Positions 53,791-63,902 of a stretch of 64,000 nucleotides of DNA are shown here, in pieces. Source of the DNA: Synanceia verrucosa (Eukaryota > Chordata > Actinopteri > Perciformes > Synanceiidae); assembly GCA_029721515.1 (NCBI GenBank), contig CM056559.1, positions 19,199,479-19,263,478 on the forward strand. The letters run 5' to 3'. Within the stretch, counting starts at the first letter, position 1. Every line of letters begins with the position of its first letter. Under the pieces are notes generated by a model. That model worked only from the letters and a program-made list of their open reading frames with translations, did not search any database and was not told the DNA's origin. The position numbers were made by a program, and so were the translations under genes.

Positions 53791-53846
53791 TCCATCCATC
53801 CATCCATCCATTATCTACTGCTTACCCTCATAGGGTTGCAGGGGGG
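53791..53846 (-). mobile_element. SINE tail fragment
   Basis: CCATCC repeats followed by ATTATCTACTGCTTACCCTC and ATAGGGTTGCAGGGGGG, the tail-end part of the first SINE family. A neighbouring GGGGCCTGGGTAT is repeated on both sides (53775 and 53847), which may be its target duplication. Confidence 0.6.
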
Positions 53847-53859
53847 GCCTGGGTATGCT

Positions 53860-54898
53860 TTAAGGTAAATAGTGCTACTACCTGTAAAAACAATAAGATT
53901 AAATTACCCTTTCTTAAATTTACAAATTACGTGACGTTGCCTCTTAATCAATCCTTAACAAATTTAAATGGATGCTTCCTACAAGGACGGTATTTAGGCT
54001 GTGATTTAACCCTTTATAATGAATTTTAATCCAAACAAGGAATCAAAGGAATAAAGATGACAAGCAACAATACTTTAAATGCAAAAGGAATTTAATTTTG
54101 TTTTCTTTAACTTAGAGCATGTCAAACAATATGTAACATCTCTTAAAGAGTGTTCAAAATAAATAAAACAAGACAAAATAAATCAATCAAATATTTAACC
54201 TCTAATTTGACTCTGATTAATATGAAATTACGTTAGTTTCAACTCCACTCACTCACTCACACACATTCTCACTCTGCAACCTAACCCAAAAAAAGTCCAG
54301 TTATATATATACCCATTGCAGGCCTGAGTTGCGACATGGGAACGGTTGTCGCGGTTTCACTGGAATCCACCAGCCTCCAAAATAAAAGCACGTGCTAATG
54401 ATATCTTGTCTTAACAAAGCATTGAAACTCAAATGCAAACAGTACGAAAATAAAGATAACACACACAAAAATGCTAGTGGATAATGGCGATTAGCAACAT
54501 GGCTCGTGGCGATTAGCAACACATCTTGTAATTTACACCATAACAGGTAGTCACAGTCCACAAAACACCACATCCAAATTATATTTACCTCTTGTTGATC
54601 ACAAAAGAAACAATCATCAGGTAACTCATCGCCAACCCTTGATTTTCTGACATAACAGCTCTCAATCACTTTCCTCTACCTTAGACAGACATTAAATAGG
54701 CTGGTTAGTCTGGACACTCCAATCAATCAAACAAACAAACAAAGGCTGATATTACAGGACTAACAAGTTAGGTTGTGAGCCTGAATACATGCGCTGCCCA
54801 CATGGTACTTATGTACACTGCGAATAAACTATGCTAATTTGCATGAACTCTGAATTTTTAACATTTCATACACTTCTAACCTACTGATGGCTGTATAC
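53860..54898. other. No gene seen
   Basis: AT-rich spacer of about 1 kb. No coding region or repeat recognised. Confidence 0.4.
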
Positions 54899-55587
54899 AG
54901 GCCAATTTATAGTACTCCGTAAAGTGCTGTACGTAGAGACGGAGAGCCCTCTCCGTCGCCGGAGAGCCTGACGGAGAGCCTCTCCGTCGTCTCCGGGCGC
55001 AGGAATTTTTTTTTAACTGTCCGTCAATTCGTCAAGGGAAGACGGAGACAACAAGGGCTGTGATTGGTCCTCTAGCTGCACCCTGCTGTGAAATGCAGCC
55101 CCTCTCCCTACACAGAAACAGACAGACAGGTCTCCTCTGCAGCAGCACGGACAGGACAGGAACTAAAGTATCGATTATCCTTGTGAAAGGCAAATCAAAC
55201 ACATTCAACCTGCTCAAAAAATCTATTTAATTCATTTAGTAATTATGGCTGGGGTATATTTATACAGAACATACCGAAAGTTGTTGGTTTGCGTTCGCTA
55301 TTATCCGATTTTGTGTTGAAAAGAAAGAGGAAGAGGAGTTTTAAAGACTGAAAGCAATCGATGTTGTTCTCTTCTATCTCCCTCATAAATAATTAAATCA
55401 TAAAATAGTATTTTCCCCTGCTTTTATCTGCGATATTAAGGCGAATTGCTTCACTTTCCGAGGGGATGCATTTCACGGCAGGGCTGCACAACACGCATCA
55501 TGACGGAGAAGTGCGAGGGCTCGAGGGGTCACCGTAGCTACGGAGTCGGATGACGGATTACGCAGACGGAGAAGTATATTCCAGCCT
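54899..55587. mobile_element. PIF/Harbinger-like MITE
   Basis: Left end AGGCCAATTTATAGTACTCC(GT) pairs imperfectly with right end (AC)GGAGAAGTATATTCCAGCCT over 22 bp. Flanks are TAC on both sides (54896-54898 and 55588-55590), a 3-bp duplication as in PIF/Harbinger. The left subterminal region has repeated GGAGAGCC and CTCCGTCG words. No gene inside. Confidence 0.6.
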
Positions 55588-55637
55588 TACCTTTTAACCA
55601 GGGCTATATGATAATGAACCCATGACCCCCAGAACAT

Positions 55638-55977
55638 CCCTCCATCCATCCATTTTCTACCGCTGATCCTCATAAGGTCGTGGGGGGGCTGGAGCCTATC
55701 CCAGCTGTCTTAGGGCAGAAGGCAGGGTACACCCTGGACAAGTCGCCACCTCATCACAGAGCACATAGAGACAGACAACCACTCACACTTACATTCACAC
55801 CTACGGTCAATTTAAATTGGCCAATTAACCTAATCCTCATGCATGTTTTTGGATGGTGGGAGGAACCTGGAGAGAACCCAGAGAGAGGGGAGAACATGCA
55901 AACTCCACACAGAAAGGCCCAGGGGCCGGGATTCGAACCCGGTACCTTCTTGCTCTGAGGCAACAGTGCTAACCAAC
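55638..55977 (-). mobile_element. SINE with 12-bp target duplication
   Basis: Full body of the first SINE family with B-box region (reverse of GGGATTCGAACCCGG at about 55928). It is flanked by perfect direct repeats CCCCCAGAACAT at 55626-55637 and 55978-55989. The outermost tRNA-like part (A-box side) is shortened to GTTAGCACTG. Confidence 0.8.
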
Positions 55978-55989
55978 CCCCCAGAACAT

Positions 55990-56582
55990 ATCCGCTTAAT
56001 TTACAGATGCTGGTTCTCGCAGCAGCAGTCCAGGTCCCCATGCAGAAATGTCGTCAGGTCACCAGAACCCAATGTTGACAGCACTAGGATGTGGAAAGGC
56101 ATGATGCTGGATATTTATAGCTCCACTAAGGCTGAGGGACCAGAATTAACCAGTTACCCACAAGCTGCAAAAACAAACAAAAACTGCAGACTGTCTGATG
56201 ATCTATGCTAAACTTCACCATTGGAGGACAATGTCCAATCCTAACCAATCACGAACATGTTGTAACTGTATACAGAGACAACACTGAAACTTCCTGGCAC
56301 TAAAAATAACAACACTACTGCTGCCCAGGTAGGGGAGCTAATCATGGGGAGCTAACCCTGGAACTGACATGAGAGGTCTCATAGCTGGTCCAGATGGAAC
56401 AAAGAGAGAATGTATGTTGAATTGTAATGTGTTTTTTTTTTGTTTTTTTTTTGTGAAAGTAAGTCAAATACAATGAACTAGAACGGCTTTAATTCAGCCT
56501 CTTATTTTTATTATTAAGAATTGTTTTTGGCACCTATGTAGTGTGAAGAATTGAAGGTCTTATGAGTTAAATTTGCACATAC
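55990..56582. other. No gene seen
   Basis: Spacer with a T run at 56432-56451. Nothing recognised. Confidence 0.4.
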
Positions 56583-57930
56583 AGTTGTGGTCAAAACTTT
56601 ACATACACTTGTAAAGAACATAATGTCATGGCTATTTTGAGTTTCCAGTTATTTCTACAACTCTTATTTTTCTCTGATAGAGTGATTGGAACAGATACTT
56701 CTTTGTCACAAAAAATTCAAGAAGTTTGGTTCTTTTATGACTTTATTATGGGTCAACTGAAAAATGTGACCAAATCTGCTGGGTCAAAATATACATGCAG
56801 CAACATGAATTAGCAATTTTGGTGACTTAGAAAGTTATGTCAATAAAATGAGCTTCATAGCATGGCCTCTTAACTTCTTGTGAGTGATCATGAGACCATT
56901 TAAATAGGGCTCATTGGATACAAATGCCCACAAACACTACAATGGGAAAGTCAAAGGACATCAGCACGGATCTGAAAAAGCAAATCATTGACTTGAACAA
57001 GTCAGGAAAGTCACTTGGAGCCATTTCAAAGCAGCTGCAGGTCCCAAGAGCAACAGTGCAAACAACTGTTTGTAAGTATAAAGTGCATGGCACTGTTTTG
57101 TCACTGCCATGATCAGGAAGAAATGCAAGCTATCACCTGCTGCTGAGAGAAAATTGCTCAGGAGGGTGAAGTGTCAACCGAGAACCACCAAAAAGCAGAT
57201 CTGCCAAGAATTAGAAGGTGCTGGAACACAGGTGTCAGTGTCCACAGTCAAGCCTGGTGCTTTACAGAGAGTAAATGGGATAATGAAGAAGGAGGATTAT
57301 CTTCAAATTCTTCAAGATAACCTAAAATCATCAGCCCGAAGGTTGGGTCTTGGGCGCAGTTGGGTGTTCCAACAGGACAATGACCCCAAACACACATCAA
57401 AAGTGGTAATGGAATAGCTAGAATCAGGCTGGAATTACAGTTTTAGAATGGCCTTCCCAAAGTCCTGACTTAAACCCCATTGAGAACATGTGGACAATGC
57501 TGAAGAAACAAGTCCATGTCAGAAAGCCAACAAATTTAACTGAACTGCACCAATTTTGTCAACAGGAGTGGTCAAAGATTCAACCAGAAGCTTGTGGATG
57601 GCTACCAAAAGCACCTAATTGACTAATTGACTCCTTTGACTTTCCCATTGTAGTGTTTGTGGGCGTTTGTATCCAATGAGCCCTATTTAAATGGCCTCAG
57701 AGAAGTCACCAGCTGTAGTCACTCATGATCACTCACAAGAAGTTAAGAGGCCATGCTATGAAGCTCATTTCATTGACACAACTTTCTAAGTCACCAAAAT
57801 TGCTAATTCATGTTGCTGTATGTATATTTTTGACCCAGCAGATTTGGTCACATTTTCAGTTGACCTGTAATAAAGTCATAAAAGATTCAAACTTCATGAA
57901 TGTTTTTTGTGACAAAGAAGTATCTCATGT
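56583..57930 (+). mobile_element. Tc1-like element with long inverted repeats, right end truncated
   Basis: Left end AGTTGTGGTCAAAACTTTAC is a typical Tc1 terminus. An inner inverted repeat of about 240 bp pairs 56690-56960 (GATACTTCTTTGTCACAAAA to CCCACAAACACTACAATGGG) with 57640-57925 (CCCATTGTAGTGTTTGTGGG to TTTTTTGTGACAAAGAAGTATC). The outer part of the right repeat, about 100 bp, is missing, so only one end is intact. Confidence 0.8.
56942..57625 (+). pseudogene. Tc1-like transposase, internally deleted and frameshifted
   Basis: ATG at 56942 gives MGKSKDISTDLKKQIIDLNK and GAISKQLQVPRATVQTTV (first helix-turn-helix) to a TGA at 57110. A second frame continues KKCKLSPAAERKLLRRVK and KKQICQELEGAGTQVSVSTV (second helix-turn-helix). 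It then jumps across a deletion to MKKEDYLQILQDNL and WVFQQDNDPKHT (second catalytic Asp, about 57370). After a TAG at 57415 another frame gives VLEWPSQSPDLNPIENMW with the catalytic Glu. The segment with the first Asp is missing. Confidence 0.85.
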
Positions 57931-58137
57931 CACAAGGTGCTGTTTTTTTTAAACCAAAAGTCTGACGCTATGTTGTTTCTGCTTTATAAAAGGTGAAGTC
58001 TGGGTCTCCTCATATTTATTTGTTCCCCCAAGGCAAATCAATCGGAGAAAATTCACATTGTTTGCATCTTATATTCAACCATTTTGCCCATAAAAAGAAA
58101 TATCCACTTTCCAGGCATTTCTAGGCTTTTGCTTTGT
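57931..58137. other. 3' flank of the TAAR1-like gene
   Basis: From about 58045 (GAAAATTCACATTGTTTGCA) this flank matches 62758-62843 downstream of the second TAAR1-like gene, so the duplicated unit begins near here. Confidence 0.6.
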
Positions 58138-59133
58138 TTATTCTGTGAAAAGTGTTGTTTCTGACATGTCAGCTTTAAAAATGTTACCTGAAGTGAATAT
58201 TCGAAATGCTTTCCTGAACCAACTATAAAAGAATGCATATATTAAAGGGTTCACAGTAGAATTCAAGTAGCCCACCCATGAAAGTGTTTCGAACAACAGT
58301 GGTGGTAATAAATAACTGATGAATGGATCAATGATGTTGCAGACAAAAAAAGGAGTCCAGAAAGAAAGAAACGCCCCCATTATGATAGCAAGTGTCTTCG
58401 TGGCTTTGGTCTGGCCTGTATTTGATATTGTTTTTGAGTGTGTACAGGTTGTGCTCTGTATGCTGTGCCACTGTGCCTGTGACACTAGGAAAATCTTAAG
58501 GTAAACACCAAGCATTATTATTCCTGGAACATAAAAGGAAAGTAATGATGAGACAGTACTTGACAGTCCACTCTGAAACAAAACACATCCTCCCTCACAT
58601 GCAATGTTATTGTAGTAGAAGTCTTCAATCCCCCAGAGATTTAATTCGAAAAAAATCATTCCAAAGCCTGTGAGAACCGAAATACTCCAACTGAGCAGAA
58701 TCATGATGATCACAACATTAACCGATATTTTTTTTCTGTATAGTAGAGGCTGGCAAACAGCATAGTATCGGTCAAGTGATATAAACGACAGGTTTAGAAT
58801 TGATGCTGTACACAACATTACATCAGAACTCATATAGAATCTACAGAAGATATCACCAAAATACCAACAAGACTCTACACATTGAATCATACTGGGAAAC
58901 ATGACTAACAGCCCTAAAAGAAGGTCGGAAACAGCCAGAGAGAAAATCAAGTAATTAGTTGGAGTATGAAGCTGCTTGAAATAGGCAATTGAGACAGTGA
59001 CCAAAAGGTTTCCACACACTGTTAGGATGACTATAACCCCTAGAATCATGTAGAGGGTGATGCGTATGGGCAGGGGATATATGGTCCTCTGACATGAATC
59101 ATTTCTGGACTCAAAGCAAAGTGCTGGCTCCAT
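58138..59133 (-). CDS. taar1: TAAR1-like receptor, copy A (331 aa)
   Basis: Class A receptor for trace amines, expected to couple to Gs. The first ATG of the frame is at 59133 (MEPALCFES); 11 upstream codons are open but lack ATG. Landmarks: NDSC 11-14, FKQLHTPTN after TM1, CWYFGDIFC, Cys 97 and Asp 104 (3.32), canonical DRY 121-123, FGMIFFELN and GGC in loop 2, Pro 203 (5.50), NSTVNPLIYAFFYSWFRKA with the full TAAR fingerprint. Position 5.42 is Ser 195, with Ser at 5.43 and 5.46, so the second Asp of the other subfamily is absent and a single-amine ligand is likely. TM6 reads FWTPFF, so Cys 6.47 is Phe. Loop 2, the IIDPF...LLPP stretch and the tail match mammalian TAAR1 best. Nearly identical to copy B at 62844. 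Confidence 0.92.
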   Translation of the reverse strand: MEPALCFESRNDSCQRTIYPLPIRITLYMILGVIVILTVCGNLLVTVSIAYFKQLHTPTNYLIFSLAVSDLLLGLLVMFPSMIQCVESCWYFGDIFCRFYMSSDVMLCTASILNLSFISLDRYYAVCQPLLYRKKISVNVVIIMILLSWSISVLTGFGMIFFELNLWGIEDFYYNNIACEGGCVLFQSGLSSTVSSLLSFYVPGIIMLGVYLKIFLVSQAQWHSIQSTTCTHSKTISNTGQTKATKTLAIIMGAFLSFWTPFFVCNIIDPFISYLLPPLLFETLSWVGYLNSTVNPLIYAFFYSWFRKAFRIFTSGNIFKADMSETTLFTE

Positions 59134-59196
59134 CTGTTTGGAGGGAGGCGAGAATGACAAGGTCAATAATTCTTCAAACTAAAATAAATGAACTCG

Positions 59197-59585
59197 TTGT
59201 TTTTTTAAAACCAAAAGTGCCTTGTGCCAGCGTTTTGGCCTATTTTGAGTCTTATTTCTTGACCTACAGAATATTTTTTGCCATGTCTCAAATGAAAGGA
59301 GAGACTCTATTTAATCATGAAAAAGTGGTTGTTTTTACCTTGTTCCATTCTTGGTTTATGTGGAGGAGAGTAGAGGCCACTTTCAGCAAAATCACATCTT
59401 TTTGTCCAGAATCTGTGTTTTGCTCTCTAATCACGATCATCTCCACTTTCTGCTTTGATCTTTGTGGCATACATTAACTCTTTATGTCCCAAATACAAAT
59501 CACAGAAGCCCCGGGATACCACAATCAGTGACCCACTGCAGAAAAAACACTTTGACGGTGAAAGCTGTCAATGACACTCAAAGAG
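59197..59585 (+). repeat. Dispersed repeat directly upstream of TAAR1-like copy A
   Basis: Begins about 64 bp upstream of the start codon at 59133 with AAAACCAAAAGTGCCTTGTG and shares ordered segments with 37300-37560 and 44310-44640. It ends ACACTCAAAGAG directly before TTAA at 59586-59589, the target of piggyBac-type transposons, so a piggyBac-related MITE is possible. No matching left terminus was identified. Confidence 0.65.
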
Positions 59586-59589
59586 TTAA

Positions 59590-60589
59590 ATGCAGAGGGC
59601 CAACAAGGCAGTAGGGGGAAATCCTGTGAAAAACAAGAAGCCGCTGCCTTGCTGCATTGTTGCCATTTTTTGGGCCTTTCTCGTGGATCTTCTGAAAGGC
59701 TAGTTCCTGCACAGGACTTCATTTGCAACCTTGAAATTGCGGGAATATGCTTTTCAGCTGTTTCAGTTGTTTAAATTAGTAGTGTATGTCTCTATCAGTT
59801 TTTCTGGCTTGGATAAATCTTACACCACACCAGAAATTACAGTGGCATATGTGCATTTTCAAGTTTGGGTTCAATGTTCAAAAAGTGAAGGTGAGGTGAA
59901 GATTAACAAGTCTCAGCTGTTTATTTTGTCTCTGTAGTCTTAGAATTGTTGTACTGTTTATGAAGTTAAGTTTTGGCTCTCTGAAACTCAACTCACAATA
60001 AACATTTTAAATTAATTATTAATTAATAACTCTTCATAAAACACTAAAAAATATGAGCATAAGGTAGCTCCTCAATGTATATTAAAATTCAGTTACACTT
60101 CAATCCCATACTTACCTTCCATAGCTAGCTGGACAGATGCTGTACAGCAACTAAACAGTGTGCTGTCTATGGTCAGGTCAGCTTGTACTTATGAGCTTGT
60201 AGTTGCAGCTTCAGCTTGTACTGTCTCTCTAGCTAGTAACCTCAGAGGCTGACTGGTAGAGCCTCAGGGATTCTGACAGTCTGTCTCAGTGGCCCCTGAA
60301 GGTGAAAACCCTTCCTAATTCATGACATTAAAAGAAAGTGCAGAAAATCCAACCTATAGGTTTAAAAATGGCAACTGGACAATGCTGAATGATTTGTTGC
60401 CTCAGCCTCCTGCAACCTGTCAGCTGCTGGATCAAATTCATTCAATTTAATCATGATCAGCACTGATCCCTTTGTCACAGACAACAGTTCTTTGATATTT
60501 GATTTTTTTGGGCACATGACCTTAACTTATTAAGGTTTACTGCAGAGTTGTTATATTACATCTGCAGATTTCTCCCTACATACCTACTA
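59590..60589. other. No gene seen
   Basis: About 1 kb of spacer. 60120-60300 has repeated AGCTTGTACT and CTAGCTAGTA words. Nothing else recognised. Confidence 0.4.
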
Positions 60590-60960
60590 AGACTTTCTCC
60601 ATTAGCCTTTGGAAGGTGGCCGGTGAATTCTTGAGGCCAAAGGACATGACATTGAAATAATACATTCATAATAATAATGATATTATTTATAATGAGGGAC
60701 GAAAGCAGTTTTCGCTTTGCTGTTGGGATCTATGGGCACTTGCTAGTACCCACTGTGTCAATTGTGAAGAAAATGTCAGCTCCAGAAAGGGAGTTAAGGA
60801 TTTTATTGAGGATACGCATTTGTTTCTGTGACATCATTTCCAAAAATTTACACAAATCTGTGACCTGCATGTCTTAGGTGGTAGAGCCACAGGAGATGCC
60901 CACTCAGAATGAGAGGGTTTAACAACTCCTGTAGGAATTATTTCTCTCAACTTCTCTTCC
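60590..60960 (-). pseudogene. Ty3/Gypsy RT relic
   Basis: The minus strand encodes FNVMSFGLKNSPATFQRLM (60659-60605), a clear Gypsy RT motif. On its upstream side in the same strand are LSGADIFFTID (about 60790-60760) and weak LWKRS and ELLNP traces of the protease-RT linker up to 60960. A short AT-rich insertion (60660-60690) and stops interrupt it. Confidence 0.7.
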
Positions 60961-61199
60961 ACAATGGCTTGCTAACCAGGGAATAACTGGTAAGGCCTTT
61001 GCTTGATTGACAGACAGCTAATAGTATAGATGGTGTGCTGCAAAACATCAGGGGCCTCATGTACTCAGACTTGTATGCATTTCTTGCTGAGCGCTGGCAC
61101 ACGATTTAATCCAGAAAGATGCATATGCCATAAAAAATCTGGACCTATGTAACAGTGCGAATGCCAGAATCCACACACCTTCATCTGATACATCCCAAT
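60961..61199. other. No gene seen
   Basis: Spacer between the Gypsy relic and the TAAR pseudogene flank; no motif. Confidence 0.4.
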
Positions 61200-61822
61200 C
61201 AGCGTGTTCCACTTGTTGCAATTAAACACTAATTGTTTGTAGTACTGCTAAAGAGTCAATAAAACACCTATCATCCAAGCTTTGATTAAAGAAAATCTAA
61301 TGCAATATCTATACATAAAAATACTCAACAGCAGTGTCATACATTTGTCAGAACATGCACCTTCATGGTTGAAGAATGGAGGTTGAACATTTAAAGATTG
61401 ATTATGAGATAAAGGCATTTCTTAAACCAAGGATAAAACAAGGCATAAATAATAGGGTTTAAAAACAAAAGATGAATGCACCGAGCACAATACCCAAAGT
61501 CTTTGCAGCTCTTCTGCTCAGGCTGTTTAATCAACCCTCCTAAATATTTGCTCATATCTCCGAATTTTCTCACATGATCTTTATCCACAATAGATATTTT
61601 AGTGTACAGACCATCACAGTGCAGGGAAAGATAAAAACATATAACACTGTCCAGGATTCCCCAAAGTTGGTTAAAGAGAAGGTTCCACCTGCCAAGGCAG
61701 TTTATTGATACCATATATTCCTCTATACCTGCTACATTAGCCTTTGAGTAAATTAGTTCAATGACCAGCTGACACATACCATAAGCCAGGCCACTGACAT
61801 TGTGCCCTAGAACTAACAACAC
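61200..61822 (-). pseudogene. TAAR pseudogene derived from the 51216 gene or its close relative
   Basis: 61390-61822 retains loop 2 (YSKANVAGIEEYMVSINCLG), TM5 with WGILDSV (Asp 5.42 kept), LYTKISIV, loop 3 and the TM7 end FLNPIIYALFYPWFKKC. TM1 to TM4 are missing except a short trace, a small deletion alters the TM5 end (CFYLSLHCDG), and most of TM6 and loop 3 end are deleted (KDFGYCARCIHLLF joins directly to NPIIY). The downstream flank 61200-61390 matches 51097-51300 (shared AATACTCAACAGCAGTGTCA). A 143-codon frame happens to remain open, but it cannot form a seven-helix receptor. Confidence 0.92.
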
Positions 61823-61859
61823 TACTGCTGCCCTAGAATGGTCTCACTAAACCCTCGTA

Positions 61860-62159
61860 CTATCGTACAGAGGGTCTGGCATTACTCCATTGAGAACCGA
61901 TTTCAGACGGGAGACGTGAACTCTGTTGAAGTTTGAAATGACTGGATCGTGACGTATGTAATGCGCCGCTAGCATTTAGGTTAGCCAACTCCTTCGCCAC
62001 TAAGGGAGCTAAATGAAAAATAAGACTTTTCCCAAACCCCATCGGGAGTAAAGCCACAACAGCTTTGGCAGCTATAAAACTAGTTAAAAATTCCTCTTGC
62101 TCTGACTTCAATTGCTGAGTATTTGGGAGCCCAGCCAAAACTGATTTAATGGCTTCCAT
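61860..62159 (-). pseudogene. Helicase-like fragment with Walker A motif
   Basis: 100 codons from an ATG at 62159: a helical start, LKSEQEEFLTSFIAAKAVVA and LLPMGFGKSLIFHLAPLVAK, the latter resembling the Walker A region of RecQ/DEAD-type helicases (normally G-x-G-K-S/T). The DEAH box and later motifs are absent, and the frame ends SVR-stop in the sequence GTACGATAGTACGAGGGTTT, a short palindromic-looking end. I infer a fragment of a transposon-borne helicase gene rather than a host helicase. Confidence 0.5.
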
Positions 62160-62757
62160 TGCCAAACTACAACCGGCTAGACTACAACGCAAATGCTGCA
62201 CATATGATCAATGTCATTGTCAACACCAAATCACGAGATTCCTGCTGCCAGATGTCGGCACACTGCGCTGAATTCATGCACCGTGTGCCGACGTCCAACA
62301 GAAATAGAAGCTCTGTCAATTTGGCAGGCGTCGGCACGTCAGCGGCATTCCGCATTCAGTGGAAATTGAGAGATTGATTTGAACGGACATTAATATCAGG
62401 CTTACTTCAAATAAATAAATAATAAATTTAAATTAAGATTTAAATTATCAACAAAACAGAATTTCTGAAATTCTGTTTTGTTCAGCCTCCTGACCGAATT
62501 GTAGATAGCATATGTGCTCATAAATACATGCAGCTATGAGCCTCTTTGACCCATGGCTGTATCCGTATAGTAAGATCCATATTCACCATTACTTGAAAAT
62601 GGAAGACAGGAGTCCAGATTATCCTTGATTCCCGGAGAAAATATCAGACTTTTCTTTTTTGCAACAGCCCAAGAATTTAATCAAAAGTGTGATGTGCAAC
62701 TGAAAAAAATACTAACAGACTGTGAGATTGAGGGATTAATAAAGGAATTTTTCTTCT
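62160..62757. other. No gene seen; one hairpin
   Basis: Spacer between the helicase-like fragment and the duplicated TAAR1-like unit, which begins at about 62757. It contains the inverted repeat at 62450-62482. No coding region. Confidence 0.45.
62450..62482. repeat. Perfect 15-bp inverted repeat
   Basis: AACAAAACAGAATTT at 62450-62464 and its exact reverse complement at 62468-62482 around the 3-bp loop CTG. Confidence 0.85.
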
Positions 62758-62843
62758 AAAATTCACATTGTTTGCATCTTATATTCAACCATTTTGCCTG
62801 TAAAAGGAAATATCCACTTTGCAGACATTTGCTTTACATCTGT

Positions 62844-63839
62844 TTATTCTGTGAAAAGTGTTTTTTCTGACATGTCAACTTTAAAAATGTTACCTGAAGT
62901 GAATATTCGAAATGCTTTCCTGAACCAACTATAAAAGAATGCATATATTAAAGGGTTCACAGTAGAATTTAAGTAGCCCACCCATAAGAGTGTTTCGAAC
63001 AACACTGGTGGTAATAAATAACTGATGAATGGATCAATGATGTTGCAGACAAAAAAAGGAGTCCAGAAAGAAAGAAACGCTCCCATTATGATAGCAAGTG
63101 TCTTCGTGGCTTTGGTCTGGCCTGTATTTGATATTGTTTTTGAGTGTGTACAGGTTGTGCTCTGTATGCTGTGCCACTGTGCCTGTGACACTAGGAAAAT
63201 CTTAAGGTAAACACCAAGCATTATTATTCCTGGAATGTAAAAGGAAAGTAATGATGAGACAGTACTTGACAGTCCACTCTGAAACAAAACACATCCTCCC
63301 TCACATGCAATGTTATTGTAGTAGAAGTCTTCAATCCCCCAGAGATTTAATTCGAAAAAAATCATTCCAAAGCCTGTGAGAACCGAAATACTCCAACTGA
63401 GCAGAATCATGATGATCACAACATTAACCGATATTTTTTTTCTGTATAGTAGAGGCTGGCAAACAGCATAGTATCGGTCAAGTGATATAAACGACAGGTT
63501 TAGAATTGATGCTGTACACAACATTACATCAGAACTCATGTAGAATCTACAGAAGATATCACCAAAATACCAACAAGACTCTACACATTGAATCATACTG
63601 GGAAACATGACTAACAGCCCTAAAAGAAGGTCGGAAACAGCCAGAGAGAAAATCAAGTAATTTGTTGGAGTATGAAGCTGCTTGAAATAGGCAATTGAGA
63701 CAGTGACCAAAAGGTTTCCACACACTGTTAGGATGACTATAACCCCTAGAATCATGTAGAGGGTGATGCGTATGGGCAAGGGATAGATGGTCCTCTGACA
63801 TGAATCATTTCTGGACTCAAAACAAAGCACTGGCTCCAT
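62844..63839 (-). CDS. taar1: TAAR1-like receptor, copy B (331 aa)
   Basis: Second TAAR1-like gene, ATG at 63839 (MEPVLCFES). It differs from copy A by six residues of 331: A4V, V202I, L279V, S285L, A321V and T326K. Three of the six lie in TM7 or the tail and none changes Asp 104, DRY, the TM5 serines or the TM7 fingerprint. L279V and S285L lie at the extracellular end of TM7, close to the ligand entrance, so a small change of specificity is conceivable. Flanking sequence on both sides matches copy A, including the upstream repeat from about 63903, so this is a recent duplication (or an unmerged assembly haplotype). Confidence 0.92.
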   Translation of the reverse strand: MEPVLCFESRNDSCQRTIYPLPIRITLYMILGVIVILTVCGNLLVTVSIAYFKQLHTPTNYLIFSLAVSDLLLGLLVMFPSMIQCVESCWYFGDIFCRFYMSSDVMLCTASILNLSFISLDRYYAVCQPLLYRKKISVNVVIIMILLSWSISVLTGFGMIFFELNLWGIEDFYYNNIACEGGCVLFQSGLSSTVSSLLSFYIPGIIMLGVYLKIFLVSQAQWHSIQSTTCTHSKTISNTGQTKATKTLAIIMGAFLSFWTPFFVCNIIDPFISYLLPPVLFETLLWVGYLNSTVNPLIYAFFYSWFRKAFRIFTSGNIFKVDMSEKTLFTE

Positions 63840-63902
63840 CTGTTTGGAGGGAGGCAAGAATGACAAGGTCAATAATTCTTCAAACTAAAATAAATGAACT
63901 CG

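Noticed and set aside
61391..61822. 143-codon open frame as a short TAAR
   Set aside because: It lacks TM1-TM4 and most of TM6; alignment with the 51216 gene shows deletions, so it is a pseudogene.
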